40,431 bases of DNA from Anaerolineales bacterium. GTDB lineage: Bacteria > Chloroflexota > Anaerolineae > Anaerolineales > UBA6663. Location of the stretch: assembly GCA_016789175.1 (NCBI GenBank), contig JAEURK010000141.1, positions 1 to 40,431 on the forward strand, given 5' to 3'. Below are positions 13,161 through 20,114 of the stretch, one piece after another. Position numbers and translations under genes: made by a program. A model generated the notes under the pieces. The model was given only the letters and a program-made list of their open reading frames with translations, did no database searches and was not told the origin of the DNA. Every line of letters starts with the position of its first letter. Positions within the stretch are counted from its first letter, which is position 1.

Positions 13161-15686
13161 ATGGTCGGAATTGTGATCGTTTCGCACAGCCAACGGCTGG
13201 CGGAGGGCGTGGTCGAGCTCGCTCGTCAAATGGCCGGGCCGGATGTGCCTATCATCGCCGCCGGCGGCCTGCGTGATCCAGAGGGCGCCATCGGGACGGA
13301 CATCGGCATGATCGGCGAGGCGCTCGACGCAGCCGATCAAGGTCAAGGCGTGCTGGTGCTGATGGACCTGGGCAGCGCCATCCTCAGCACCGAGATGGCC
13401 CGCGACATGCTGGCTCCGGATGCCGCCGAACGCATCTTGCTGTGCGAAGCGCCCCTGGCTGAAGGCGCGATCGCGGCCGCCGTCCAGGCCCGTCTGGGCG
13501 CGCCGCTCGAACGCGTCGCCGCCGAGGCTCGCTCAGCCCTCTTCCCAAAGCAGACCCAACTCGGCGTGGCGCCCGACAGCGCGGCTCCGCCAGCAGTCGC
13601 CACCGATTCGGCGGCTCCGCGCCACACCCTGACCCTGACCGTTCACAATCGCCTCGGCCTGCACGCGCGCCCCGCGGCGCGTTTCGTCGGCACAATCGGC
13701 GGCTTCAAGGCTGACGTGTGGGTGACCAACGACACGACCGGGCGCGGGCCCGTCAGCGCGCTCAGCATCAATGGCGTGACGACTCTGGGCGTGCGCTCCG
13801 GGCACACGATCACGTTGACGGCCACCGGCCCGGAGGCCGAGGCCGCCCTGACCGCCGTGCAGCACCTGGCCAATGGAAACTTCGGCGACCCGCCGGACGA
13901 CATCGGGCCCGGTGCACCGGTCGAGACGCAACCCGAGCCCTCAACGGAAACAGCGCCGATCGTGGCGCTGGCTGACAACGTCCCGCATCCCGGTATCGCG
14001 GCTGGCCCCGGCCTGGCGCTCGGACCCGTCCGCCGCTTCACGACGGCGCGCCTGATGCCGCCCACGGATGCCCCGGGTTCACCCGAGGCCGAGCTCGTGC
14101 GCCTGAGCACCGCTCTGGCCGGCGCCCGCGCGCGCATCGAGGCCTCGCGCCGCGCGGTGCTCGCGCATGGCGACAAACAAAGCGCCGAGATCTTCGACGC
14201 CCATCTGCTGTTTCTCGATGACCCGACGCTGCGCGCACCGGCTGAACGCGCGATCCAGGCGCAGGGGCTCAACGCCGGCCTGGCCTGGCATTCCGCGACA
14301 CTGGCCCTGTCCAACCAGTACCGGGGCCTCGACGATCCCTATCTGCGCGCCCGCGCCGCCGACGTCGAGGACGTCGAGCAGCAGGTGCTGGCGGCGCTGC
14401 TGGGCATCGACGCCCGTCCGGTGCTGAGCGGCCCCGGTATCCTGGTCGCCGACGACCTGACGCCGGCGGAGACCGCCGGGCTCGACCCCGCCATCGTGCG
14501 CGGCATCGCCACGGCGTTGGGTGGCCCGACCTCGCATAGCGCGATCCTGGCACGCAGCCTGGGCATCCCGGCCGTCGTCGGCCTGGGCCTCGGCCTGCGC
14601 GCGCTGGCCGACGGCACCCTGCTGGTGCTCGACGGCGACGCCGGCCTGGTCGTGCCGAACCCCGATGCGGCTCTGCAGGCAGACGTCACGACTCGCCAGC
14701 AGGCCGCGGCCCAGGCCGCGACCGCCGCGCGTGCAGCGGCGCAAGCACCGGCCGTCACCCGCGACGGGCGCCGGATCGAGGTCGTGGCCAACGTCGGCTC
14801 GGTGAGCGATGCGCGCGCGGCGGTTGGCGCCGGCGCCGAGGGCGTCGGCCTGTTCCGGACCGAGTTCCTGTTCCTCGAGCGCGAAACGGCGCCGACCGAG
14901 GACGAACAGGCGGCGGCCTATCAGGCCGTGTGCGCGGCGATGGAAGGCAGGCCGGTCATCATCCGCACGCTCGACGTCGGCGGTGATAAGCCGCTGGCCT
15001 ACGTCGACATGGGCCAGGAGGCCAACCCCTTCCTCGGCTGGCGCGCGGTGCGGGTCGGGCTCGATCAGCCCGAGTTCTTCAAGACCCAATTGCGCGCGAT
15101 CGCGCGGACCGCGGCCCAATACCCGGTGCGTGTGATGTTCCCCATGATCGCCACGCCCGACGAGTTCGCGCGCGCCAGGGCGCTGCTGAACGAATCGATC
15201 CGCGAGGCCGGCCTCGACGTCACAGTCCCGACCGGCATCATGGTCGAGATCCCGTCGGCGGCGGTGCGCGCCCGGCAGTTCGCCGAGATCGTGGACTTCT
15301 TCTCGGTTGGCACCAACGATCTGACTCAATACACCCTGGCCGCCGAGCGCGGCAATGCCCGGGTCGCGCGCCTGGCCGACGCCTTCCAACCGGCAGTGCT
15401 CGAGTTGATCGGCCAGACCGCGCGGGCTGCGGCCGAGCATGGAATCTGGGCCGGGGTGTGCGGCGAGCTCGCCGGCGACCCGCTGGCGGTCGAGCTGCTG
15501 GTCGGCCTGGGCATCACCGAGCTGAGCATGTCGGCGCCCGCGATCCCGCGCGCCAAACAGACCGTGCGCGACCTGACCGTCGCTTCCGCCACCACGCGCG
15601 CCGAGCACGCCCTCACGCTGTCCTCGCCCGAGGCGATCCGCGACTTTCTGCGCCAGAGTAGCGCCTCGACTCCGTCGGGGCAATAA
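13161..15686 (+). CDS. dhaM: Multiphosphoryl transfer protein DhaM-HPr-EI fusion
   Basis: Fusion of 841 residues in three parts. Residues 1-130 are a DhaM (EIIA-mannose-like) domain with phosphorylatable His9 in IVIVSHSQRLAEG. Residues about 154-240 are HPr with His168 in LGLHARPAA. Residues about 270-830 are enzyme I of the phosphotransferase system: His459 in GGPTSHSAILARSLGIPAVVG, GLFRTEFLFLER (564-575), GTNDLTQYTLA, and Cys767 in GVCGEL. It would take phosphate from PEP through EI and HPr to DhaM and then to DhaL-bound ADP of dihydroxyacetone kinase. All three active histidines are present. AGGAAAG precedes the ATG. dhaK and dhaL are not in the window, and DhaM normally sits beside them. 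Confidence 0.93.
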   Translation: MVGIVIVSHSQRLAEGVVELARQMAGPDVPIIAAGGLRDPEGAIGTDIGMIGEALDAADQGQGVLVLMDLGSAILSTEMARDMLAPDAAERILLCEAPLAEGAIAAAVQARLGAPLERVAAEARSALFPKQTQLGVAPDSAAPPAVATDSAAPRHTLTLTVHNRLGLHARPAARFVGTIGGFKADVWVTNDTTGRGPVSALSINGVTTLGVRSGHTITLTATGPEAEAALTAVQHLANGNFGDPPDDIGPGAPVETQPEPSTETAPIVALADNVPHPGIAAGPGLALGPVRRFTTARLMPPTDAPGSPEAELVRLSTALAGARARIEASRRAVLAHGDKQSAEIFDAHLLFLDDPTLRAPAERAIQAQGLNAGLAWHSATLALSNQYRGLDDPYLRARAADVEDVEQQVLAALLGIDARPVLSGPGILVADDLTPAETAGLDPAIVRGIATALGGPTSHSAILARSLGIPAVVGLGLGLRALADGTLLVLDGDAGLVVPNPDAALQADVTTRQQAAAQAATAARAAAQAPAVTRDGRRIEVVANVGSVSDARAAVGAGAEGVGLFRTEFLFLERETAPTEDEQAAAYQAVCAAMEGRPVIIRTLDVGGDKPLAYVDMGQEANPFLGWRAVRVGLDQPEFFKTQLRAIARTAAQYPVRVMFPMIATPDEFARARALLNESIREAGLDVTVPTGIMVEIPSAAVRARQFAEIVDFFSVGTNDLTQYTLAAERGNARVARLADAFQPAVLELIGQTARAAAEHGIWAGVCGELAGDPLAVELLVGLGITELSMSAPAIPRAKQTVRDLTVASATTRAEHALTLSSPEAIRDFLRQSSASTPSGQ

Positions 15687-15687
15687 A

Positions 15688-15723
15688 CGCGAGAGGGGGC
15701 AGCCCACTGAGCCTCCTCTCGCG
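15688..15723. terminator. Hairpin after the DhaM fusion gene
   Basis: 12-bp arms (15688-15699 and 15712-15723, one G-U pair) enclose a 12-nt loop, one base after the stop codon. No T-tract follows. The right arm lies just upstream of the -10 of the mscS gene. Confidence 0.55.
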
Positions 15724-15729
15724 TTGCAG

Positions 15730-15735
15730 TAGAAT
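15730..15735 (+). promoter_or_regulatory. -10 element for an mscS transcript with little or no leader
   Basis: TAGAAT is eight nt before the ATG at 15744 and there is no Shine-Dalgarno sequence. No clear -35. Confidence 0.4.
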
Positions 15736-15743
15736 CGGTCACG

Positions 15744-16568
15744 ATGTCTTTCGACACGATCTGGATCGACCTTCAAGCCTGGTTGGCCGTCAACGGCCCG
15801 CCCTTTCTGCTTTACATCGCGCTGCCCTTTGCGATCGCGTATCTGGTCTCGCTGCTGAGCGGTTGGATCGCGCGCCGCACATCGCGGCTCGGGGCCATGA
15901 CCCTGCGCTCCGGCAAGCCCTCAGCCGAGCGCCGCAAGACGCTCGAGGCGCTCGGCTCGAGCGCGATCAGCCTGGTGGCCTTCGTGCTCGCCGCCGTGTT
16001 CGTGTTCTCGCGCTACGTCGCGCCGGACACCCTGCTGTGGGTGGTCGGCCTGTTTTCGGCCGCTTTCGGCTTCGCGGCCAGACCGGTCGTGAGTGACTGG
16101 ATGGCGGGGCTGAGCTTCATCTTCCGCGACACTTTCGACGTCGGCGACAAGGTCGAGTTCATCATCCTGGGCGCCAACGTGCCGATCGAGGGCGTGATCG
16201 AGCGCATCAATGTCAGCGACTGCGTGCTCCGGGCGCCGACCGGTGAGCAGTTTACGGTGCCGAACGGTGAGATCCGAGTCGTGCGCAACTTCACCCGCGG
16301 TGCCTTCTCGGGCGTGCGCCTAAAGCTACTCATCCCGGCCGCCAAACTGCCGGAGACCCTGCCGATCATCGACGCCGCAGCGCTGGAGGCTCCGGCCTTG
16401 CTGCCCGAATTGCTCGAGCCCTGGCGTCTGATTGCGACCGACACGCCGGTCGGCGACCAGGCCGAGCTCATGCTCATCGCACGTTCACGCCACGGCGAAG
16501 GCGCGCAACTCAAGCTCGACATCCTCGCCCTACTCCAAACCAGACTCAAGGACGTGGTGATGGAGTGA
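15744..16568 (+). CDS. mscS: MscS-family mechanosensitive ion channel
   Basis: Small-conductance mechanosensitive channel, 274 residues, near E. coli MscS (286). Three helices are expected (about 17-42, 73-92 and 96-125). The pore-lining third helix and the loop after it read GLFSAAFGFAARPVVSDWMAGLSFIFRDTFDVGDKV, with the conserved RD-F-VGD sequence that starts the beta domain. INVSDCVLRAPTGEQFTVPNGEIRVVRNFTR matches the middle beta domain (usual VPN). It opens on hypo-osmotic shock to release solutes. The start ATG follows a -10 at 8 nt. Confidence 0.9.
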   Translation: MSFDTIWIDLQAWLAVNGPPFLLYIALPFAIAYLVSLLSGWIARRTSRLGAMTLRSGKPSAERRKTLEALGSSAISLVAFVLAAVFVFSRYVAPDTLLWVVGLFSAAFGFAARPVVSDWMAGLSFIFRDTFDVGDKVEFIILGANVPIEGVIERINVSDCVLRAPTGEQFTVPNGEIRVVRNFTRGAFSGVRLKLLIPAAKLPETLPIIDAAALEAPALLPELLEPWRLIATDTPVGDQAELMLIARSRHGEGAQLKLDILALLQTRLKDVVME

Positions 16569-16584
16569 TCGGGGATCCGTGCGC

Positions 16585-16604
16585 TCGCCCAATCCCCCGC
16601 TCAC
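16585..16604. repeat. 20-nt intergenic repeat, copy 1
   Basis: TCGCCCAATCCCCCGCTCAC is identical to 23880-23899. Here it lies between mscS and surE and can pair partly with GTGATCGGGGAT at 16565-16576 to form an imperfect hairpin. Confidence 0.6.
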
Positions 16605-16622
16605 ACAAACACCCAATAACCC

Positions 16623-17375
16623 ATGCACATCCTGCTCACCAACGATGACGGCGTCGCGGCGCCTGGCCTGCTGGCACTGTGGCGCGAACTGATCACGCTC
16701 GGACACACGATCACGATCGTGGCCCCGGCCAACAACATGTCGGCGGTCGGGCATCGCAAGACCCTGCACAAGCCGCTGCGGATCGACCCCGCCGTGCTGG
16801 CCGACGGCACCACACCGGCCTGGTCGTGCTCGGGCTCGCCGGCGGACGGTGTCGCCCTGGCCCTGAAGGGCTTCCTGCCCGACACGGTGGATCTGGTCGT
16901 CTCCGGGATAAACCCCAACTTCAACCTGGCGCAGGATCTGACGTACTCGGGCACAGTGACCGCCGCGATGGAGGGCGTCATCGCCGGTGTGCCCGGCGTC
17001 GCCGTGTCCACGCAGGCGCGCGCGCTCGCGGAGTATGCCCCGGCGGCCGGCTGGGCCCGGCGCATCGTCAGCCTCTGTCTGTCGCGCGGTCTGCCGACCG
17101 GTGTGCTGCTCAACCTCAACGTGCCCAAGGCTCCGCAAGGGCTCAAAATCACACGTCAGGGTCGTCGCATCTACCACGATGTGGCGGTCATCCGCGAAGA
17201 TCCGCGCGGCCGGCCGTATTACTGGATCGGCGGCGACGAACCAACCGGAGAGGCCATCGAAGGAACCGATGTCTGGGCCGTCACACACGGCTGGGCCTCG
17301 CTCACCCCACTCGATCTGGACCTGACCGCCCACCACGCGCTGGCCGGTTTGCAGGGATTCGTCGACGCCGCCTAG
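16623..17375 (+). CDS. surE: 5'/3'-nucleotidase SurE
   Basis: Metal-dependent nucleoside monophosphatase, 250 residues, the usual SurE length. The N terminus MHILLTNDDGVAAPGL contains the metal ligands Asp8 and Asp9, followed by VAPANNMSAVGH with the conserved Ser and Asn. VVSGINPNFNLAQDLTYSGTVTAAMEG is the SurE signature, although N-GAN-G of the standard motif reads NPNFNLAQD here. It removes phosphate from nucleoside monophosphates in stress and stationary phase. There is no clear Shine-Dalgarno. It sits between the two mechanosensitive channel genes. Confidence 0.92.
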   Translation: MHILLTNDDGVAAPGLLALWRELITLGHTITIVAPANNMSAVGHRKTLHKPLRIDPAVLADGTTPAWSCSGSPADGVALALKGFLPDTVDLVVSGINPNFNLAQDLTYSGTVTAAMEGVIAGVPGVAVSTQARALAEYAPAAGWARRIVSLCLSRGLPTGVLLNLNVPKAPQGLKITRQGRRIYHDVAVIREDPRGRPYYWIGGDEPTGEAIEGTDVWAVTHGWASLTPLDLDLTAHHALAGLQGFVDAA

Positions 17376-17440
17376 TCTGTCGAGCGCGCATGTTATCGAA
17401 GACACCGGCGAAAATCGACCGATCTTAAATTGTACAAAGC

Positions 17441-17469
17441 TTGTCATATCTGCCGCTTTCGGTTATAGT
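17441..17469 (+). promoter_or_regulatory. Sigma-70-type promoter of mscL
   Basis: TTGTCA (17441-17446), a 17-bp spacer and TATAGT (17464-17469). Both boxes match the consensus in five of six positions. The start would be near 17476, leaving a leader of about 49 nt containing AAGGAG. Confidence 0.75.
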
Positions 17470-17524
17470 CGCGCCGTCTGCGGCCGGGGGGCCGAGGCCT
17501 TATTCATACAAGGAGACCAAGACT

Positions 17525-17896
17525 ATGCTGCAAGAATTCCAGAAATTCATCTCGAAGGGCAATGTGCTCGACCTGGCCGTCGGCGTGATCATCGGCGGCG
17601 CTTTTGGCGCAATCGTCGGGTCGCTCGTGAACGACATCATCATGCCCTTGATTGGCTTGATTTTGGGTGGCATTGACTTTTCCGGCCTGGCTATCACGGT
17701 CGGAAGTGCGACTGTGACTTACGGCAATTTCATTCAGGCCGTCGTCAATTTCCTGATCATCGCCTTCGTCATCTTCCAAATCGTTCAGATCGCTAACAAG
17801 CTCAACCCGCCGCCGCCGCCCCCGCCCGCACCGGGGCCGACGCCGGATCAGAAGCTGCTGGCCGAGATCCGCGACCTGCTGGCCAAGAGCAAGTAG
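17525..17896 (+). CDS. mscL: Large-conductance mechanosensitive channel MscL
   Basis: Pentameric emergency-release channel, 123 residues. The N-terminal amphipathic helix and first membrane helix read [34 protein letters not shown], the classic MscL sequence. A short periplasmic loop ([21 protein letters not shown]) and the second helix (about 70-90) follow. A run of seven prolines (93-99) links this to the C-terminal helix ending in [11 protein letters not shown]. The ATG has AAGGAG at good spacing, its own promoter and its own terminator, so it is monocistronic. Confidence 0.96.
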   Translation: MLQEFQKFISKGNVLDLAVGVIIGGAFGAIVGSLVNDIIMPLIGLILGGIDFSGLAITVGSATVTYGNFIQAVVNFLIIAFVIFQIVQIANKLNPPPPPPPAPGPTPDQKLLAEIRDLLAKSK

Positions 17897-17922
17897 GCTC
17901 AGTCCCCCCCCTTGCAGACCCC

Positions 17923-17949
17923 AGCCCCGGCGAATTGCCGGGGCTTTTT
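17923..17949 (+). terminator. Intrinsic terminator of mscL
   Basis: Perfect 9-bp stem AGCCCCGGC/GCCGGGGCT (17923-17931 and 17937-17945) with loop GAATT, followed by a T-tract. Confidence 0.93.
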
Positions 17950-18089
17950 GTTTGGCGCAATTGCACGCGGTTTTCACGCCGCCCTGCCTTGCACCCCGGC
18001 ACAGCTTATTGGAAACTTGAGTGGGCCTGCACGGAAGCGGGCATCCCGGCCGACCACTTACCCGGATCGGCCGGCATGGGAGAAGGACT

Positions 18090-18665
18090 ATGCGGAGAGC
18101 TTTAGCCATCATCGGCCTGGCCGTGGCACTGGCAGCCTGCGACGCAGGCACCGACACACCCACAGACGCGACACCGGAGCCCGCGGCCACGTTGACGCCG
18201 ACCGTTGTGCCGACGCCGATCCCGACCTTCGCCGGTCGACCGCTCGGGTTGCTGGCCACACTCGAGGGCGACGGCCGTTTCCATACCCTGGTGACGTTGA
18301 TCGAAGCGGTCTCGTTTGCCGAGACTCTGGATGACGAAGGCGCTTTCACCCTGTTCGCGCCGAATGACGCGGCCTTTGAGGCGCTTCCGGCGGGATCAGT
18401 TGAAACCTTGCTGTTGCCCGAGAACGCCCAGCAAACGGCCGACCTCCTGCGCTATCACCTGGTGCACGAGGTACTCAACGCCAGGGCCCTGAGCGAGCTC
18501 GAAGGCGCCGACTCGACTTTCCCCGGTCATCGTCTGCTCTTTCGCAAACGGGGCGACGAGGTGCTGGTCAACAACGTGCGCATTCTGATCGGCGACATCC
18601 ACGCCTCGAATGGCGTGATCCACATGATCGAGTTTGTACTGCAGCCCGCGCCGGAAAATCCCTGA
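18090..18665 (+). CDS. Fasciclin (FAS1) domain lipoprotein
   Basis: Lipoprotein of 191 residues. The signal peptide ends in the lipobox LAAC with Cys17 as lipidation site. Residues 18-48 form a Thr/Pro-rich spacer. Residues about 50-185 are one FAS1 domain: FHTLVTLIEAVSFAETLDDEGAFTLFAPNDAAFEALP, the LRYHLVHEVL segment and NVRILIGDIHASNGVIHMIEFVL. FAS1 domains mediate adhesion or bind surface ligands. The ATG at 18090 has GGAGAAGGA upstream; the frame is open to 18021 but without signal-peptide character. The gene is followed by a bidirectional terminator. Confidence 0.9.
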   Translation: MRRALAIIGLAVALAACDAGTDTPTDATPEPAATLTPTVVPTPIPTFAGRPLGLLATLEGDGRFHTLVTLIEAVSFAETLDDEGAFTLFAPNDAAFEALPAGSVETLLLPENAQQTADLLRYHLVHEVLNARALSELEGADSTFPGHRLLFRKRGDEVLVNNVRILIGDIHASNGVIHMIEFVLQPAPENP

Positions 18666-18684
18666 TCCCGGATCGCCTTAAACG

Positions 18685-18729
18685 AAAAGGGCCGGTAGGC
18701 CCGGGCGCTGCCCGGCCACCGGCCCTTTT
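18685..18729. terminator. Bidirectional intrinsic terminator
   Basis: AAAAGGGCCGGT (18685-18696) and ACCGGCCCTTTT (18718-18729) form a perfect 12-bp outer stem around further GC-rich pairing. It has A and T tracts on both sides, so it can end both the fasciclin gene and the convergent dnaN (stop at 18748). Confidence 0.92.
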
Positions 18730-18747
18730 GTCTTTCACCGAGAGCGT

Positions 18748-19878
18748 TTACTTGCCCAGATGCATGGGCATTACGATGTAGATGTAATCGTCGCGGCCAA
18801 CGGGCTTGAGCACGCCCGGGCTTGTGGCCCCGGCGGTTTCGAGCGCGACGTTGGGGGTGTCGATCACACCCAGGACGTCGACCAGGTACTTGACGTTGAA
18901 CGCGATCTCGACCGCATCCCCTTCGATCGTGGCGTCGAGATCGGCGACGTTGTCGCCGGTCTCGGCTGCGGTGGCCGAGATCGTCACGTGGCCGGGGGTC
19001 AACTCCTCGCCGGGCTTGATCTTCAAACGGGTCGTGTGGGCCGCCTCGCGGGCGATGATATCCGACGAGCGGCAGGCCTTGCGGAATTCATCGGTCGAGA
19101 CCACCGTGCGCGTCCGGTACGACTTGGGGATGATGCCCTGGTAGACCGGGAAGGCGCCCTCGATCAGCTGGGCGACCAGCTCGACCGTGCCGTTGTGGAA
19201 GATCACCTGGCCGCGCCCCGGGGGCAGGTGCATGTACACCGGCTGCTCGGGGTCGATGATGCGCGCCAGCTCGGCCAGGGCCCGGGCCGGGATCACGGCC
19301 GTAACGGGCTCGGAGACCGGGCTCGACAGATACGCGGTGCGCTCGGCAACGCGAAAGCCGTCGGAGGCGGCCAGAACGAAGCGATTGCCTTCCAGGCGCG
19401 CCAGCACACCGGTCAGGATCGGGCGGGTTTCGTCGGCGGCGGCGGCGAAGATCACGGACGTGATCATGGCGCGCAAGTCCTCGACGTTGAGCTGGATCGA
19501 CTTGTCGAGGTCCGCCGGCGGGATGGTCGGGAATTCCTGGGCATCGATGCCCTTGATGCTGGCCTTGATCCGCCCGCAATTGAGGTTGACGGTCTGTGTG
19601 CGCGCGGTCAACGCCAGGCTGACGGGCTCGCCCGGCAGCGTGTTGACCAGGTCGACCAGGGTCTTGGCCGGCAGCGTCACCGAGCCTTCATCCTCGATCT
19701 TGGCCCCGATCCAGCAGGTGACAGCCAGTTCCAGGTTGGTGGCCGAGAGCCGCACCTGCGCGTTATCGGTGGCGAGCAGGATGTTGCCGAGCACCGGGAG
19801 CGTGCTGCGCGCCGAAACCGCGCGCGAGACGATGCCGAGGCCCTTCGAGAGGTTGTCTTGCAGGCACGTGAACTTCAT
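18748..19878 (-). CDS. dnaN: DNA polymerase III beta subunit (sliding clamp)
   Basis: Processivity clamp, 376 residues, usual length. MKFTCLQDNLSKGLGIVSRAVSARSTLPVLGNILL at the N terminus, RPILTGVLARLEGNRFVLAASDGFRVAERTAYL in the middle domain and the C terminus YIYIVMPMHL match the family; the last is the usual MPMRL end that forms part of the protein-binding pocket. The ATG at 19878 lacks a strong Shine-Dalgarno. The gene is not beside dnaA or gyrB, and I see no DnaA-box cluster, so there is no sign of an origin here. It lies downstream of a PEP/pyruvate-binding gene on the same strand, separated by 235 bp. Confidence 0.96.
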   Translation of the reverse strand: MKFTCLQDNLSKGLGIVSRAVSARSTLPVLGNILLATDNAQVRLSATNLELAVTCWIGAKIEDEGSVTLPAKTLVDLVNTLPGEPVSLALTARTQTVNLNCGRIKASIKGIDAQEFPTIPPADLDKSIQLNVEDLRAMITSVIFAAAADETRPILTGVLARLEGNRFVLAASDGFRVAERTAYLSSPVSEPVTAVIPARALAELARIIDPEQPVYMHLPPGRGQVIFHNGTVELVAQLIEGAFPVYQGIIPKSYRTRTVVSTDEFRKACRSSDIIAREAAHTTRLKIKPGEELTPGHVTISATAAETGDNVADLDATIEGDAVEIAFNVKYLVDVLGVIDTPNVALETAGATSPGVLKPVGRDDYIYIVMPMHLGK

Positions 19879-19937
19879 CGCAGGTGTCTGTTTTCGAAAT
19901 CGGTGTGAGATTGGGGCGGCGTCCCCAACGCTCGGCG

Positions 19938-19967
19938 AGTATACATCGAGACCCTATGCGAGGCCAA
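19938..19967 (-). promoter_or_regulatory. Probable promoter of dnaN
   Basis: On the minus strand TTGGCC (19967-19962), 18-bp spacer, TATACT (19943-19938). The leader would be about 50 nt and includes a 6-bp hairpin (TTGGGG/CCCCAA at 19911-19928). Confidence 0.45.
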
Positions 19968-19992
19968 TCGAAGCGCGAGAAGGGCAGGCGAT

Positions 19993-20114
19993 AAGGGCGG
20001 CTACAAGGGCGGCCACAAGGGCCGCCCCGACGGGCCGCCCCGACGGGCCGCCCCGACGGACACCCCGACGGACACCCCGACGGACACCCCGACGGACACC
20101 CCGGCGGACACCCT
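19993..20114. repeat. Tandem 12/13-nt repeat array, ten units
   Basis: Ten units run without gaps. Three are of AAGGGCGGCTAC type (19993-20028), two are 13-nt GACGGGCCGCCCC (20029-20054), four are GACGGACACCCC (20055-20102), and the last is degenerate, GGCGGACACCCT (20103-20114). The last base is shared with the stop codon of the upstream minus-strand gene. The unit drifts from one sequence to another along the array, as expected for slippage with stepwise divergence. It lies just upstream of the dnaN promoter. Confidence 0.85.

Noticed and set aside
14079..15776. 565-codon minus-strand open frame opposite the EI domain
   Set aside because: Antisense shadow of the DhaM-HPr-EI gene; composition typical of GC-rich antisense frames.
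18760..19908. 382-codon plus-strand frame opposite dnaN, and a similar one opposite the PEP/pyruvate-binding gene (21125-22498)
   Set aside because: Both lie opposite well-supported genes and have no domain.
18748..20113. dnaN as a marker of the replication origin
   Set aside because: No dnaA, gyrB, recF or DnaA-box cluster nearby. The repeats upstream do not resemble DnaA boxes.
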